DNA of 64,000 nucleotides from the NCBI RefSeq assembly GCF_027052235.1, contig NZ_JALUFF010000062.1, positions 1 through 64,000 on the forward strand, in the 5' to 3' direction. This document shows positions 34,414 to 41,753 of the stretch, one piece after another. Within the stretch, counting starts at the first letter, position 1. Each line of letters starts with the position of its first letter. Below the pieces are notes generated by a model, which worked only from the letters and a program-made list of their open reading frames with translations, did not search any database and had not been told where the DNA came from. This stretch comes from Thermococcus sp. (GTDB taxonomy: Archaea > Methanobacteriota_B > Thermococci > Thermococcales > Thermococcaceae). A program made the position numbers and the translations under genes.

Positions 34414-34947
34414 ATGAACCCGTTCCACGAGCTTGAGCCCGGACCGGAAGTCCCGGAGGTCGTCTACGCACTCATAGAGATACCGAAGGGCAGCAGGAAC
34501 AAGTACGAGCTCGACAAGAAAACCGGCCTGCTGAAGCTCGATAGAGTGCTCTACAGCCCGTTCTTCTACCCGGTTGACTACGGGATAATACCCCAGACCT
34601 GGTATGACGACGGCGATCCTTTCGACATAATGGTCATAATGCGCGAGCCAGTCTATCCACTCACTATCATAGAGGCCAGGCCCATAGGCATAATGAAGAT
34701 GGAGGACAGCGGTGACAAGGACTGGAAGGTCTTAGCAGTTCCCGTTGAGGATCCCTACTTCAAGGACTGGAAGGACATCGATGACGTTCCAAAGGCATTC
34801 TTAGATGAGATAGCCCACTTCTTCCAGCGCTACAAGGAGCTCCAGGGCAAGGTAACCAAGGTCGAGGGCTGGGGCAACGCCGAGGAAGCTAAGAGGGAAA
34901 TACTCCGTGCCGTAGAGCTCTACAAGGAGAAGTTTGGAAAGAAGTGA
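34414..34947 (+). CDS. ppa: Inorganic pyrophosphatase
   Basis: Soluble family I pyrophosphatase; hydrolyses the pyrophosphate released by biosynthesis, pulling those reactions forward. The 177-residue protein contains the metal-binding signature [11 protein letters not shown] (about 67-77), the [15 protein letters not shown] region and [13 protein letters not shown]. The length is normal for the hexameric archaeal enzyme. A TATA box (ACTTTAAAAA, about 34350) and a purine-rich site precede ATG 34414. It is the first gene of a run of housekeeping genes in the same direction. Confidence 0.96.
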   Translation: MNPFHELEPGPEVPEVVYALIEIPKGSRNKYELDKKTGLLKLDRVLYSPFFYPVDYGIIPQTWYDDGDPFDIMVIMREPVYPLTIIEARPIGIMKMEDSGDKDWKVLAVPVEDPYFKDWKDIDDVPKAFLDEIAHFFQRYKELQGKVTKVEGWGNAEEAKREILRAVELYKEKFGKK

Positions 34948-34978
34948 TCTCTTTTCAACTCTTTTTGGAGGTCAGGCC

Positions 34979-35539
34979 ATGTACAGGCTCCTGAAGGTTA
35001 AGGACGTCGTGAGGATACCCCCGAGGATGTTCACAATGGATCCAAAGGAGGCCGCAAAGCTGGTTCTCCGCGAGACATACGAGGGCATCTACGACAGGGA
35101 TGAGGGCGTTGTACTCTCGGTAATCGACGTTGAGGAGATTGGAGAGGGCGTTATAGTGCCCGGCGACGGGGCAACCTACCACGAGGTTGTTTTCACGGTT
35201 CTCATGTGGACGCCCAGACACCACGAGGTCGTTGAAGGGGAAGTGGTTGACGTCGCTCCCTACGGGGCCTTCATCAGAATCGGCCCGATGGACGGCCTCG
35301 TGCACATAAGCCAGCTGATGGACGACTACGTTGTCTTCGACGAGAAGAACAGGCAGTTCATAGGGAAGGAAACCAAGAGAATCCTGAAGCTCGGAGACCC
35401 CGTGAGGGCGAGGATTATTGCGGTCAGCGTTAAGAGCAGGGTCATCAGGGAGAACAAGATAGGCCTGACTATGCGCCAGCCCGGTCTCGGAAAGTTCGAC
35501 TGGATAGAGAAAGAGAAGAGAAAGGCCAAGGAGGAGTGA
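34979..35539 (+). CDS. rpo7: DNA-directed RNA polymerase subunit Rpo7 (RpoE')
   Basis: The 186-residue stalk subunit of archaeal RNA polymerase, which with Rpo4 binds emerging RNA. The N-terminal RNP-like domain (about 1-80) is followed by an S1/OB domain (about 82-160, VVDVAPYGAFIRIGPMDGLVHISQL). ATG 34979 has a GGAGGTCAGGCC site and is 31 bases after ppa. The TGA is followed 2 bases later by ATG of spt4. Rpo4 is not in the window. The order rpo7-spt4-kinase-S24e-S27ae is the usual one in Euryarchaeota. Confidence 0.95.
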   Translation: MYRLLKVKDVVRIPPRMFTMDPKEAAKLVLRETYEGIYDRDEGVVLSVIDVEEIGEGVIVPGDGATYHEVVFTVLMWTPRHHEVVEGEVVDVAPYGAFIRIGPMDGLVHISQLMDDYVVFDEKNRQFIGKETKRILKLGDPVRARIIAVSVKSRVIRENKIGLTMRQPGLGKFDWIEKEKRKAKEE

Positions 35540-35541
35540 GC

Positions 35542-35745
35542 ATGGCGAAGGAGAGGGCCTGCAGGCACTGCCATTACATAACCACCGAGGATCGCTGTCC
35601 CGTCTGCGGGAGCAGGGATTTAAGCGACGAGTGGTTCGACCTGGTAATCATCATAGACACGGAGAGCAGAATAGCCAAGAAGCTCCGCGAGAGTATACCC
35701 GAAGCTGCCAAGGTGCCGGGCAAGTACGCCATAAGGGTCAGGTAA
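35542..35745 (+). CDS. spt4: Transcription elongation factor Spt4 (RpoE'')
   Basis: A 67-residue zinc-ribbon protein that forms the Spt4/5 elongation factor with Spt5. Two CxxC pairs (CRHC near 7 and CPVC near 20) bind zinc. It starts two bases after rpo7 and is followed one base later by the dephospho-CoA kinase gene. Start ATG 35542 is preferred over GTG 35536. The partner Spt5 is not in the window. Confidence 0.94.
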   Translation: MAKERACRHCHYITTEDRCPVCGSRDLSDEWFDLVIIIDTESRIAKKLRESIPEAAKVPGKYAIRVR

Positions 35746-35746
35746 A

Positions 35747-36274
35747 ATGTACTTCCGTCTAACCCCCGAACTCAGGGCCCTCCTCAAGAGGCCCTTGGGA
35801 ATGTTAATCCGCGGGCCGATTCCCGAGCCATACCTGAGGATAAGGGACGAGCTCGACGGCAGGTTCGTGGTTACTGTGGGGGACGTCGTCACCGAGAACC
35901 TGCTCCGGCTCGGCATCACGCCAAACATAGCCCTCTACGATCTAAAAACGAAGAGGAAGGAGTACTCCCCGGATATCGAGGCGGAAGCGGTCTTCATGAC
36001 CGTGAAGAACCCTCCGGGGACGATAACGAAAGCTTTATTAGACGCCGTCAGGAAGGCCGTCCGTCTCGCCGGAAGGGGACGGCCGGTGCACATACTCGTC
36101 AACGGCGAGGAGGATTTGGCGGCCATCCCCGCAGTGCTCTACGCTCCCCTCAACTCGGTCGTCCTCTACGGCCAGCCCGACGAGGGAGTAGTGCTTATAA
36201 AGGTAACACCCGAATGCAAGCGCAGGTGTGCGGAGATACTTTCCAAGATGGAGGTGGTTCGTGATGGAGATTAA
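35747..36274 (+). CDS. GTP-dependent dephospho-CoA kinase
   Basis: The archaeal enzyme (DUF359) that phosphorylates dephospho-CoA using GTP, the last step of coenzyme A synthesis. It is unrelated to bacterial CoaE. The 175-residue protein shows the conserved [15 protein letters not shown] start, the GDVVTENLL segment (about 45-53), [11 protein letters not shown] and the [11 protein letters not shown] block (about 118-128). This agrees with the T. kodakarensis enzyme. It sits between spt4 and the S24e gene and overlaps the latter by 11 bases. The pathway's pantoate kinase is at 6227. Confidence 0.92.
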   Translation: MYFRLTPELRALLKRPLGMLIRGPIPEPYLRIRDELDGRFVVTVGDVVTENLLRLGITPNIALYDLKTKRKEYSPDIEAEAVFMTVKNPPGTITKALLDAVRKAVRLAGRGRPVHILVNGEEDLAAIPAVLYAPLNSVVLYGQPDEGVVLIKVTPECKRRCAEILSKMEVVRDGD

Positions 36275-36560
36275 GGTGACCGAGATTAAGGAGAACAAGC
36301 TCCTCGGGAGGAAGGAGATATACTTTGACGTAATCCACGAGGGCGAGCCTACCCCGAGCAGGGAAGCGGTGAAGGGTAAGCTCGTCGCCATGCTCGACCT
36401 CGACCCGAACACTACAGTCCTCCAGTACATCAGGAGCTACTTCGGAAGCCACGTTTCCAAGGGCTACGCCAAGGTCTACGAGACGAGGGAGAGGATGCTC
36501 TACATAGAGCCCGAGTACATACTCGTTAGAGACGGCCTGATCCAGAAGAAGGAGGAGTGA
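36264..36560 (+). CDS. Small ribosomal subunit protein S24e
   Basis: A 98-residue ribosomal protein of archaea and eukaryotes in the small subunit. The start [19 protein letters not shown], the [14 protein letters not shown] region and the [12 protein letters not shown] stretch identify it. ATG 36264 lies inside the last codons of the kinase gene, with GGAGGTGG upstream; the upstream extension to 36228 is not used. S27ae follows 10 bases later. Confidence 0.96.
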   Translation: MEIKVTEIKENKLLGRKEIYFDVIHEGEPTPSREAVKGKLVAMLDLDPNTTVLQYIRSYFGSHVSKGYAKVYETRERMLYIEPEYILVRDGLIQKKEE

Positions 36561-36570
36561 GGTGGTGTAG

Positions 36571-36741
36571 ATGGCCAAGAAGAAAAAGACCAGCCAGAAG
36601 TGGAAGCTCTACGAGGTCAAGGGCGGAAAGGTCGTCAGGAAGAACAAGTTCTGCCCGCGCTGTGGGCCGGGCGTTTTCATGGCCAACCACAAGGACCGCT
36701 GGTCCTGCGGCAGGTGTGGCTACACCGAGTGGAAGAAGTGA
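36571..36741 (+). CDS. Small ribosomal subunit protein S27ae
   Basis: A 56-residue zinc-ribbon ribosomal protein. The basic start [16 protein letters not shown] is followed by the zinc-binding pairs CPRC and CGRC, ending GYTEWKK. GAGGTGGTG sits just before ATG. It closes the conserved cluster from rpo7. The stop is followed by a T-rich stretch (TTTCCTTTCTTTC) that probably ends transcription, and then by the convergent archaeosortase gene. Confidence 0.96.
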   Translation: MAKKKKTSQKWKLYEVKGGKVVRKNKFCPRCGPGVFMANHKDRWSCGRCGYTEWKK

Positions 36742-36790
36742 TTTCCTTTCTTTCACTCCCGCTTTTCTACGTAATTCGATATTCAATAAC

Positions 36791-37261
36791 TCAGACTTTG
36801 CTATTAAGTCCCACAATTATCAAAAACGCAAGTAGGTACAGGACGTATTCACTAATCTGATGGGCATCTAGGAACGAGAACCCCTGATTAACTAGGAGCA
36901 CTATCAGGGGAATCCTCAACGCATTAATTATAAACAGTAAGATAGAGCCCAGAAGAAGTGTTATTATGCTCTTCTTCCCCTTCCAGTCCAAAGAGATGTA
37001 ACCTAGGAGAAGCGCCCAGAATACTACGGGCGTACATGCTTCTTCTATAATTACGGCAACGTTTCCAATCAATATTGTATTTCCGTGGGATTCCACGTGC
37101 CCAAAAATAAGCGACGAAATTATTAAGCTTGTTTTCACTGTGGGTTTTACAAGTGTCTTCTCAAAGGGCAGCATAAAGACGTAAAAGAGGAACGTTAGTC
37201 CCATTAACGAAGCGAACCTTGATGATAGGTTTTTTATGAACCCTCTTCGGGTGCCCTCCAT
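36791..37261 (-). CDS. Archaeosortase/exosortase-family transpeptidase
   Basis: A 156-residue polytopic membrane protein of the archaeosortase/exosortase family, which cuts a C-terminal tripartite signal and joins the protein to a membrane lipid or similar anchor. The catalytic triad is visible: Cys76 in EEACTPVVFW, Arg116 in NALRIPLI and His134 in DAHQIS. Hydrophobic segments span residues about 15-35, 44-56, 62-90, 98-125 and 138-156. It faces a secreted protein with a C-terminal anchor segment across a 69-bp shared promoter region, so the pair is probably dedicated. I cannot assign a known Art subtype. Conserved catalysis is family knowledge. Confidence 0.82.
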   Translation of the reverse strand: MEGTRRGFIKNLSSRFASLMGLTFLFYVFMLPFEKTLVKPTVKTSLIISSLIFGHVESHGNTILIGNVAVIIEEACTPVVFWALLLGYISLDWKGKKSIITLLLGSILLFIINALRIPLIVLLVNQGFSFLDAHQISEYVLYLLAFLIIVGLNSKV

Positions 37262-37330
37262 AACGTTTCATATTTCAAACGGAAATTTTAAATAATTTTG
37301 GATTTTTTATATAGAAATTGTGATGGTACA

Positions 37331-37876
37331 ATGAGGAAGGTACTGTCCTTGGCTATCATGCTGATAATGATAACCATGGTCAGTAACTCCTACGTGCAGG
37401 GAGAGACCACAAAGACAAAGATCATAGTGCTGGTAAATCGGACAGTTGTCCTAAACGATGACAATCCGATTACTGTGTATTCGGGCTCTCCAACTTTCAT
37501 TGTAACAGGAAAGATTCTTGATATGGTTCTTAGAGTTAAGAGTTCATGTGTATGTCAGAAATGTGTATATTACAGAGGGCACGACGATAACAATAACAGG
37601 GTTAGCATGAATTTATGCTCCGGAGGGTCTGGTTACTATTACCTTGGGGGATATAATTCCCAGCATTACTACTTAGATTACCTGAACATAACCGTGAGAA
37701 AAACTGATCCCAACTGCACCTCACCCCGCGTGGAAGCCTGGATTCAAGTGGATTATACTGGAGACTGGGTTTCGCCCAGTGGAGGTACCACGAGTGGCTC
37801 CGCTCCCCTCTCATGGCAGGGAGTTGTTTTCGTAGCGTTGCTACTGGCCCTGATAGGTTCAATGAGTAAGCGCTGA
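37331..37876 (+). CDS. Probable archaeosortase substrate with C-terminal sorting helix
   Basis: A 181-residue secreted protein of unknown family. Signal peptide about 1-24 ([16 protein letters not shown]...VQG), then a beta-rich domain with a cysteine pair CVCQKC and a Ser/Thr/Gly linker ([12 protein letters not shown]). The end [22 protein letters not shown] has the three parts of a sorting signal: short motif, membrane helix and basic tail. It is the only such protein near the divergent archaeosortase gene. Start ATG 37331 is about 20 bases after TTTTATATAG; no good ribosome binding site, so leaderless or short-leader translation is likely. The linker suggests O-glycosylation outside (inference). 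Confidence 0.72.
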   Translation: MRKVLSLAIMLIMITMVSNSYVQGETTKTKIIVLVNRTVVLNDDNPITVYSGSPTFIVTGKILDMVLRVKSSCVCQKCVYYRGHDDNNNRVSMNLCSGGSGYYYLGGYNSQHYYLDYLNITVRKTDPNCTSPRVEAWIQVDYTGDWVSPSGGTTSGSAPLSWQGVVFVALLLALIGSMSKR

Positions 37877-37890
37877 AAGAGGATTACTGT

Positions 37891-38469
37891 ATGCCCACCT
37901 ACTACGGTCTAAAGATAAAGCTACATCCGCAGGTGTACGAGCCGGCAGAGGACACCTTTCTCCTAGCCGAGAACCTTGAGGTTAAACCCGGGGAGAGGGC
38001 TCTGGATATCGGCACGGGAACGGGACTTATAGCCCTTCTGATGGCCAGAAAGGCAGACTTCGCCCTCGGCGTTGACATCAACCCCATAGCCGTAGAATTG
38101 GCCAGGGAAAACGCCCGGCTGAACGGTATTAACAACGTTGAATTCCGCCTTAGCGACCTCTTCGAAAACGTCGAGGGAAAGTTCGATGTTGTAACCTTCA
38201 ACGCCCCCTACCTGCCCGGTGAACCGGAGGAGCCAATTGATCTGGCCCTTCTCGGAGGCGAAACCGGAAGGGAAGTCATAGACCGCTTCATCGAGGAGGT
38301 TGGCGAGCACATATCTTCGGGAGGAAGGGTTTACCTCGTTCAGAGCTCCATAACTGGAATTGATGAGACCCTGAGAAAGTTCGAGAGAGCCGGCCTGAAG
38401 GCCAGAGTAATTGCGAGAAAGCACCTGTTCTTCGAGGACATAGTTCTGATATGTGCCTTTATATCCTAA
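37891..38469 (+). CDS. HemK2/Mtq2-like protein glutamine methyltransferase
   Basis: A 192-residue class I SAM methyltransferase. The SAM motif [12 protein letters not shown] (about 37-48) and FNAPYLP (about 105-111) are visible; the latter corresponds to the NPPY motif that holds the target amide in HemK proteins, here NAPY. The archaeal relatives methylate the glutamine of the aRF1 release factor, with Trm112 as partner in eukaryotes. The substrate is therefore likely aRF1, by family. The alanine in place of proline is worth noting, though the motif varies. It lies 14 bases after the archaeosortase substrate gene in the same direction. Confidence 0.85.
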   Translation: MPTYYGLKIKLHPQVYEPAEDTFLLAENLEVKPGERALDIGTGTGLIALLMARKADFALGVDINPIAVELARENARLNGINNVEFRLSDLFENVEGKFDVVTFNAPYLPGEPEEPIDLALLGGETGREVIDRFIEEVGEHISSGGRVYLVQSSITGIDETLRKFERAGLKARVIARKHLFFEDIVLICAFIS

Positions 38470-38578
38470 CGGATTTCCTACTATACGGGGTCAGTTAAGT
38501 TTCTCGGGAAAATGTTTAAATATTCTAGTACTAAACTAACGTATGCTAACTCCATCCATATCGATGGTGGTGGTCGAT

Positions 38579-38875
38579 ATGGTATTGGTCGATTCGATGT
38601 CGGGAACTAGCAACGAAGCCCTTCTTTATAGCAGAATAATGAAACTCTGGAATGAGCTGGAAGAACTAAAGGGGTTCGGTTTTCCCCACCTTGTTGGAAG
38701 TTTAAGGATAGAGGGAGGCAGAATTGTTGACTTCGATGCTGAGATTATACTGATGAGGGGTTTGAGAGAGTCAATAGTTGAGGACGCGGGAGTTATAGAG
38801 TTCATGATTCCCGTTGAGAAGAACGCCGGTCCGGACGCCCTTGTTAAGAAGATCTTAAACATTCTGGGTGTTTGA
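38579..38875 (+). CDS. Conserved hypothetical small protein
   Basis: About 98 residues, soluble alpha/beta, family not recognised (SLRIEGGRIVDFDAEIIL, DALVKKILNILGV). The start is uncertain. ATGs at 38543, 38564, 38579 and 38597 are all in frame. A TATA box (GTTTAAATATT, about 38514-38524) predicts a start near 38543, allowing leaderless translation there, whereas GGTGGTGGTC precedes 38579. The N-terminal DNA carries imperfect repeats of the unit GGTCGAT. The next gene begins right after its stop, so they form an operon. Confidence 0.6.
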   Translation: MVLVDSMSGTSNEALLYSRIMKLWNELEELKGFGFPHLVGSLRIEGGRIVDFDAEIILMRGLRESIVEDAGVIEFMIPVEKNAGPDALVKKILNILGV

Positions 38876-38876
38876 A

Positions 38877-39644
38877 ATGCCAACGGCGGTGGAAAGGGTT
38901 AAGGTGTCCGATCCCGAGAACCTTGAACGGGTTCTGCTTAACCCAGAACTCTTCATCAGGGCTATTCCCAACTCCACCGTTGTCAGTGAGGGAGGCGAAC
39001 TTCGGCTCAGGATCGGTTTCAAGCTCTTCGTTTTCTCCGCGAAGGATGACTATACGGTAACTTTTTATACCGAGCGAAATGGATATGTCTATGAGTTCAA
39101 GGGGAGAAAGAGTGCCCTTACTTTTAAACTGAGGCCTGAAAAGAACGAGCTCGTCGTTGAGGCAATCTACGATGGCAGGCTTAAGAGGCTGATCGGGCTG
39201 GAATTTAGAAAGTTCGCAGAGCAACTCGCCGAAAATCTGGAGGCACTTTTCATGGAGATTCCGCCGGCATTCCGGAGAAGGGTTGAGGAAGGAACGTTTG
39301 AAGTTGATTTCGAGAATCCCCAAGACTTTAAGAGAAAGCTCTATGGTTTCCTCTTGGAAAAAACAGAGGAAGTCTTGATATCTGAGGGCACCCTTCTCCA
39401 GGTGGCAAAACATCTGATTGGAGACTTCAAGGGTGTGTATTACCTTTCAGGAACCTCAACTGATGGAAAAAGGCGGTTCCAACTTGTTCTCCAAGATGGA
39501 AAACCAACTAGCGTTAGGTACGTAGACGATGGAAAGTCCCGGATAGCTAGGCTCTCGCTCAACCCATCGGAAATTGAGCGTATAATAAAAGATGTTGCCG
39601 GGGATTTCGTTATTAACATCTGGAGAAAGGTCGGGAGGGTTTGA
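38877..39644 (+). CDS. Uncharacterised protein, START/SRPBCC-like N-terminus
   Basis: A 255-residue soluble protein. The opening (about 1-130) with VKVSDPENLERVLLNPELFIRAIP resembles the CoxG/START-like domains that enclose lipids or other hydrophobic ligands; this is by pattern only. The C-terminal half (about 140-255) carries an ISEGTLLQVAKHLIGDFKG block and ends in a basic tail. No signal or membrane helix is present. The start ATG 38877 follows the stop of the previous gene by one base, and the next gene starts one base after its own stop, so three genes form an operon. The function is unknown. Confidence 0.6.
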   Translation: MPTAVERVKVSDPENLERVLLNPELFIRAIPNSTVVSEGGELRLRIGFKLFVFSAKDDYTVTFYTERNGYVYEFKGRKSALTFKLRPEKNELVVEAIYDGRLKRLIGLEFRKFAEQLAENLEALFMEIPPAFRRRVEEGTFEVDFENPQDFKRKLYGFLLEKTEEVLISEGTLLQVAKHLIGDFKGVYYLSGTSTDGKRRFQLVLQDGKPTSVRYVDDGKSRIARLSLNPSEIERIIKDVAGDFVINIWRKVGRV

Positions 39645-39645
39645 G

Positions 39646-40434
39646 ATGCCGATTAAGAAGATATACACGGAAGCATATCCCCTTTATGACGACGGGGTGC
39701 ACAAGGTCTTCTGGCTCGGTATAGAGGAAGCCGATGAGGAGAAGGGCATCCTTACAAACCAGTACATGATAGTTGACGGCAGCGAGGCTGCAATTCTCGA
39801 TCCGGGAGGGTACTTTATATTCGATAGGGTCGCCAGAAACGTCATTTCGAAGATTGACCCCATGAACGTTAAGTACATATTCTTCTCCCACCAGGACCCG
39901 GACGTCCTTGGAACGATAAACCTCTGGTATGAAGAAACCCCAAACGCAAAGCTGGCAATATCCTCACTGTGGGTCAGGTTCGTCCCCCACTTGGCGGTTA
40001 CCGGAACGTCGAGGATAATTGAGATACCCGACGAAGGGACGAGGTTCAAGCTCGGCAACTCCTCAATCTACGCCCTGCCCGCCCATTACCTCCACAGCCC
40101 GGGCAACTTCAGCTTCTATGACGAGAAGAGCGGTATCTTTTTCAGCGGGGACATAGGCGCTGCGGCTTTTCCGGAGGGGGAGTGGTACCTCTTCGTGGAC
40201 AATTTCGATGAGCACGTCAAGTACATGGAGGGCTTCCACAGGAGGTACATGAGCTCCACAAAGGCCCTGAGGGCATGGGTCAAAATGGTGAGAGAGGTTT
40301 CCCCTAAAGTGATAGCACCACAGCACGGGGCTATCTTTGAGGGTGAGAACGTCGGCAAGTTCCTAGACTGGCTTGAAAGCCTTGAGGTGGGAATAGACGT
40401 CTATGAGCATCTGTTCAGGTTCAGGAAGCTTTAG
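39646..40434 (+). CDS. Metallo-beta-lactamase-fold diiron protein (ODP-like)
   Basis: A 262-residue metallo-beta-lactamase-fold protein without a flavodoxin domain, like the oxygen-binding diiron proteins (ODP) and the N-terminal part of flavodiiron proteins. The metal site motif HQDPDVLG (about 85-92), the later ALPAHYLHSPGN histidines and FSGDIGAAAF (Asp) are visible, then PQHG near 224. Known relatives bind or sense O2 or reduce it. For an anaerobe this suggests oxygen sensing or protection. The start is ATG 39646 (MPIKKIYTEAYPL). It is downstream of the START-like gene in one operon; the link between them is unknown. Confidence 0.78.
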   Translation: MPIKKIYTEAYPLYDDGVHKVFWLGIEEADEEKGILTNQYMIVDGSEAAILDPGGYFIFDRVARNVISKIDPMNVKYIFFSHQDPDVLGTINLWYEETPNAKLAISSLWVRFVPHLAVTGTSRIIEIPDEGTRFKLGNSSIYALPAHYLHSPGNFSFYDEKSGIFFSGDIGAAAFPEGEWYLFVDNFDEHVKYMEGFHRRYMSSTKALRAWVKMVREVSPKVIAPQHGAIFEGENVGKFLDWLESLEVGIDVYEHLFRFRKL

Positions 40435-40700
40435 GCACTCCTGTACCTTTTTATTTCGTGAAGGAGCCTAACCCTGGGTCTTGATTCAATTGTTACGGCC
40501 TCAAAGCTTATTTCCCTGGCCTTTGGCTGGGGTTTGATGTTAGTCCAGCGCCTCATGCTCTCCACTTCGGCGGGTCATTTTTAAGCCTTTTCATTGATCA
40601 CCGAGAGACCCTTCGACCCTTGCCTTGCACAACTATGACCAATCACCTTTTTAAAACCCGCCCGCCACAACCCAACAGAGATGGAAGTTAGGTGAGACTA
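40435..40700. other. Intergenic stretch before taw1
   Basis: No gene is supported here. A T-rich stretch (CCTTTTTATTTCG, about 40445-40457) probably ends the upstream transcript. A TATA-like CTTTTTAAAA at about 40648-40657 lies about 45-50 bases before taw1, giving a short leader. Confidence 0.45.
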
Positions 40701-41702
40701 ATGGCGATAGTCGTGAGATCCAACCCGAACATGCCGGAGGAAATCGCTCTCCTCTTCAGGAAACAGCACTACGAGATCGTTGGGAGGCACAGCGGGGTAA
40801 AGCTCTGCCACTGGCTCAAGGAGAGCCTCACCAAGGGGAGATTCTGCTACAAGCAGAAGTTCTACGGCATAGCGAGCCACAGATGCCTTCAGATGACTCC
40901 AGTTTTGGCCTGGTGCACCCACAACTGCATCTTCTGCTGGCGCCCGATGGAGAGCTTTCTGGGAACGGAACTCCCACAACCGTGGGATGATCCGGCTTTC
41001 ATCGTTGAGGAGAGCATAAAGGCCCAGAGAAAGCTCTTGGTGGGCTACAAGGGCAACCCGAAGGTTCCGAAGGAGAAGTTCGAGGAAGCGTGGAATCCGA
41101 GGCACGCAGCGATAAGCCTCTCTGGAGAGCCCATGCTCTACCCCTACATGGGCGACCTCGTTGAGGAGTTCCACAGGAGGGGCTTTACCACTTTCATAGT
41201 CACCAACGGAACCGTTCCGGAAAGGCTTGAGGAGATGATAAGGGAGGACAAGCTTCCGACCCAGCTATACGTCTCCCTCACCGCTCCAGATATTGAGACA
41301 TACAACAGGGTAAACGTCCCGATGATACCCGACGGCTGGGACAGGATAAAGGAAACTCTCAAGCTGATGAAGGACGCGCAGACGAGAACGGTGATAAGGC
41401 TGACCCTCGTTAAAGGCGAGAACATGCACAATCCAGAAGGCTACGCCGAGCTGATAAAGCTCGCTAACCCAATGTTCGTTGAGGCTAAAGCCTACATGTT
41501 CGTGGGCTTCTCAAGGAACAGGCTGACCATCAACAACATGCCAAGGCACGAGGAAATCAAGGCCTTTGCCGAGGAGCTGGTAAGGCATCTTCCGGGGTAT
41601 CACATCGAAGACGAATACGAGCCCAGCAGGGTCGTCCTCATAATGCGCGACGACGTTGACCCAAAGGGAAGGGGACTGGAAGGAAGGTTTATCCGCGAGT
41701 GA
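40701..41702 (+). CDS. taw1: 4-demethylwyosine synthase Taw1 (TYW1-like)
   Basis: Radical SAM enzyme that makes the tricyclic 4-demethylwyosine on G37 of tRNA-Phe from pyruvate and N1-methylguanosine, the second step of the wyosine pathway. The 333-residue protein has the radical SAM motif CTHNCIFC (about 70-77) and a further N-terminal set of cysteines (C in KLCHWL and GRFCYKQ, HRCLQM) that bind a second cluster. AISLSGEPML (about 136-145) corresponds to the GGE motif. ATG 40701 follows AGGTGAGAC. Taw3, acting later, is at 25839; the genes are not clustered. Confidence 0.94.
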   Translation: MAIVVRSNPNMPEEIALLFRKQHYEIVGRHSGVKLCHWLKESLTKGRFCYKQKFYGIASHRCLQMTPVLAWCTHNCIFCWRPMESFLGTELPQPWDDPAFIVEESIKAQRKLLVGYKGNPKVPKEKFEEAWNPRHAAISLSGEPMLYPYMGDLVEEFHRRGFTTFIVTNGTVPERLEEMIREDKLPTQLYVSLTAPDIETYNRVNVPMIPDGWDRIKETLKLMKDAQTRTVIRLTLVKGENMHNPEGYAELIKLANPMFVEAKAYMFVGFSRNRLTINNMPRHEEIKAFAEELVRHLPGYHIEDEYEPSRVVLIMRDDVDPKGRGLEGRFIRE

Positions 41703-41753
41703 GAAAGGTTTATTTATTCTCACCCTCTACCCTTTCCTAAGGGGTGCGGGAAT

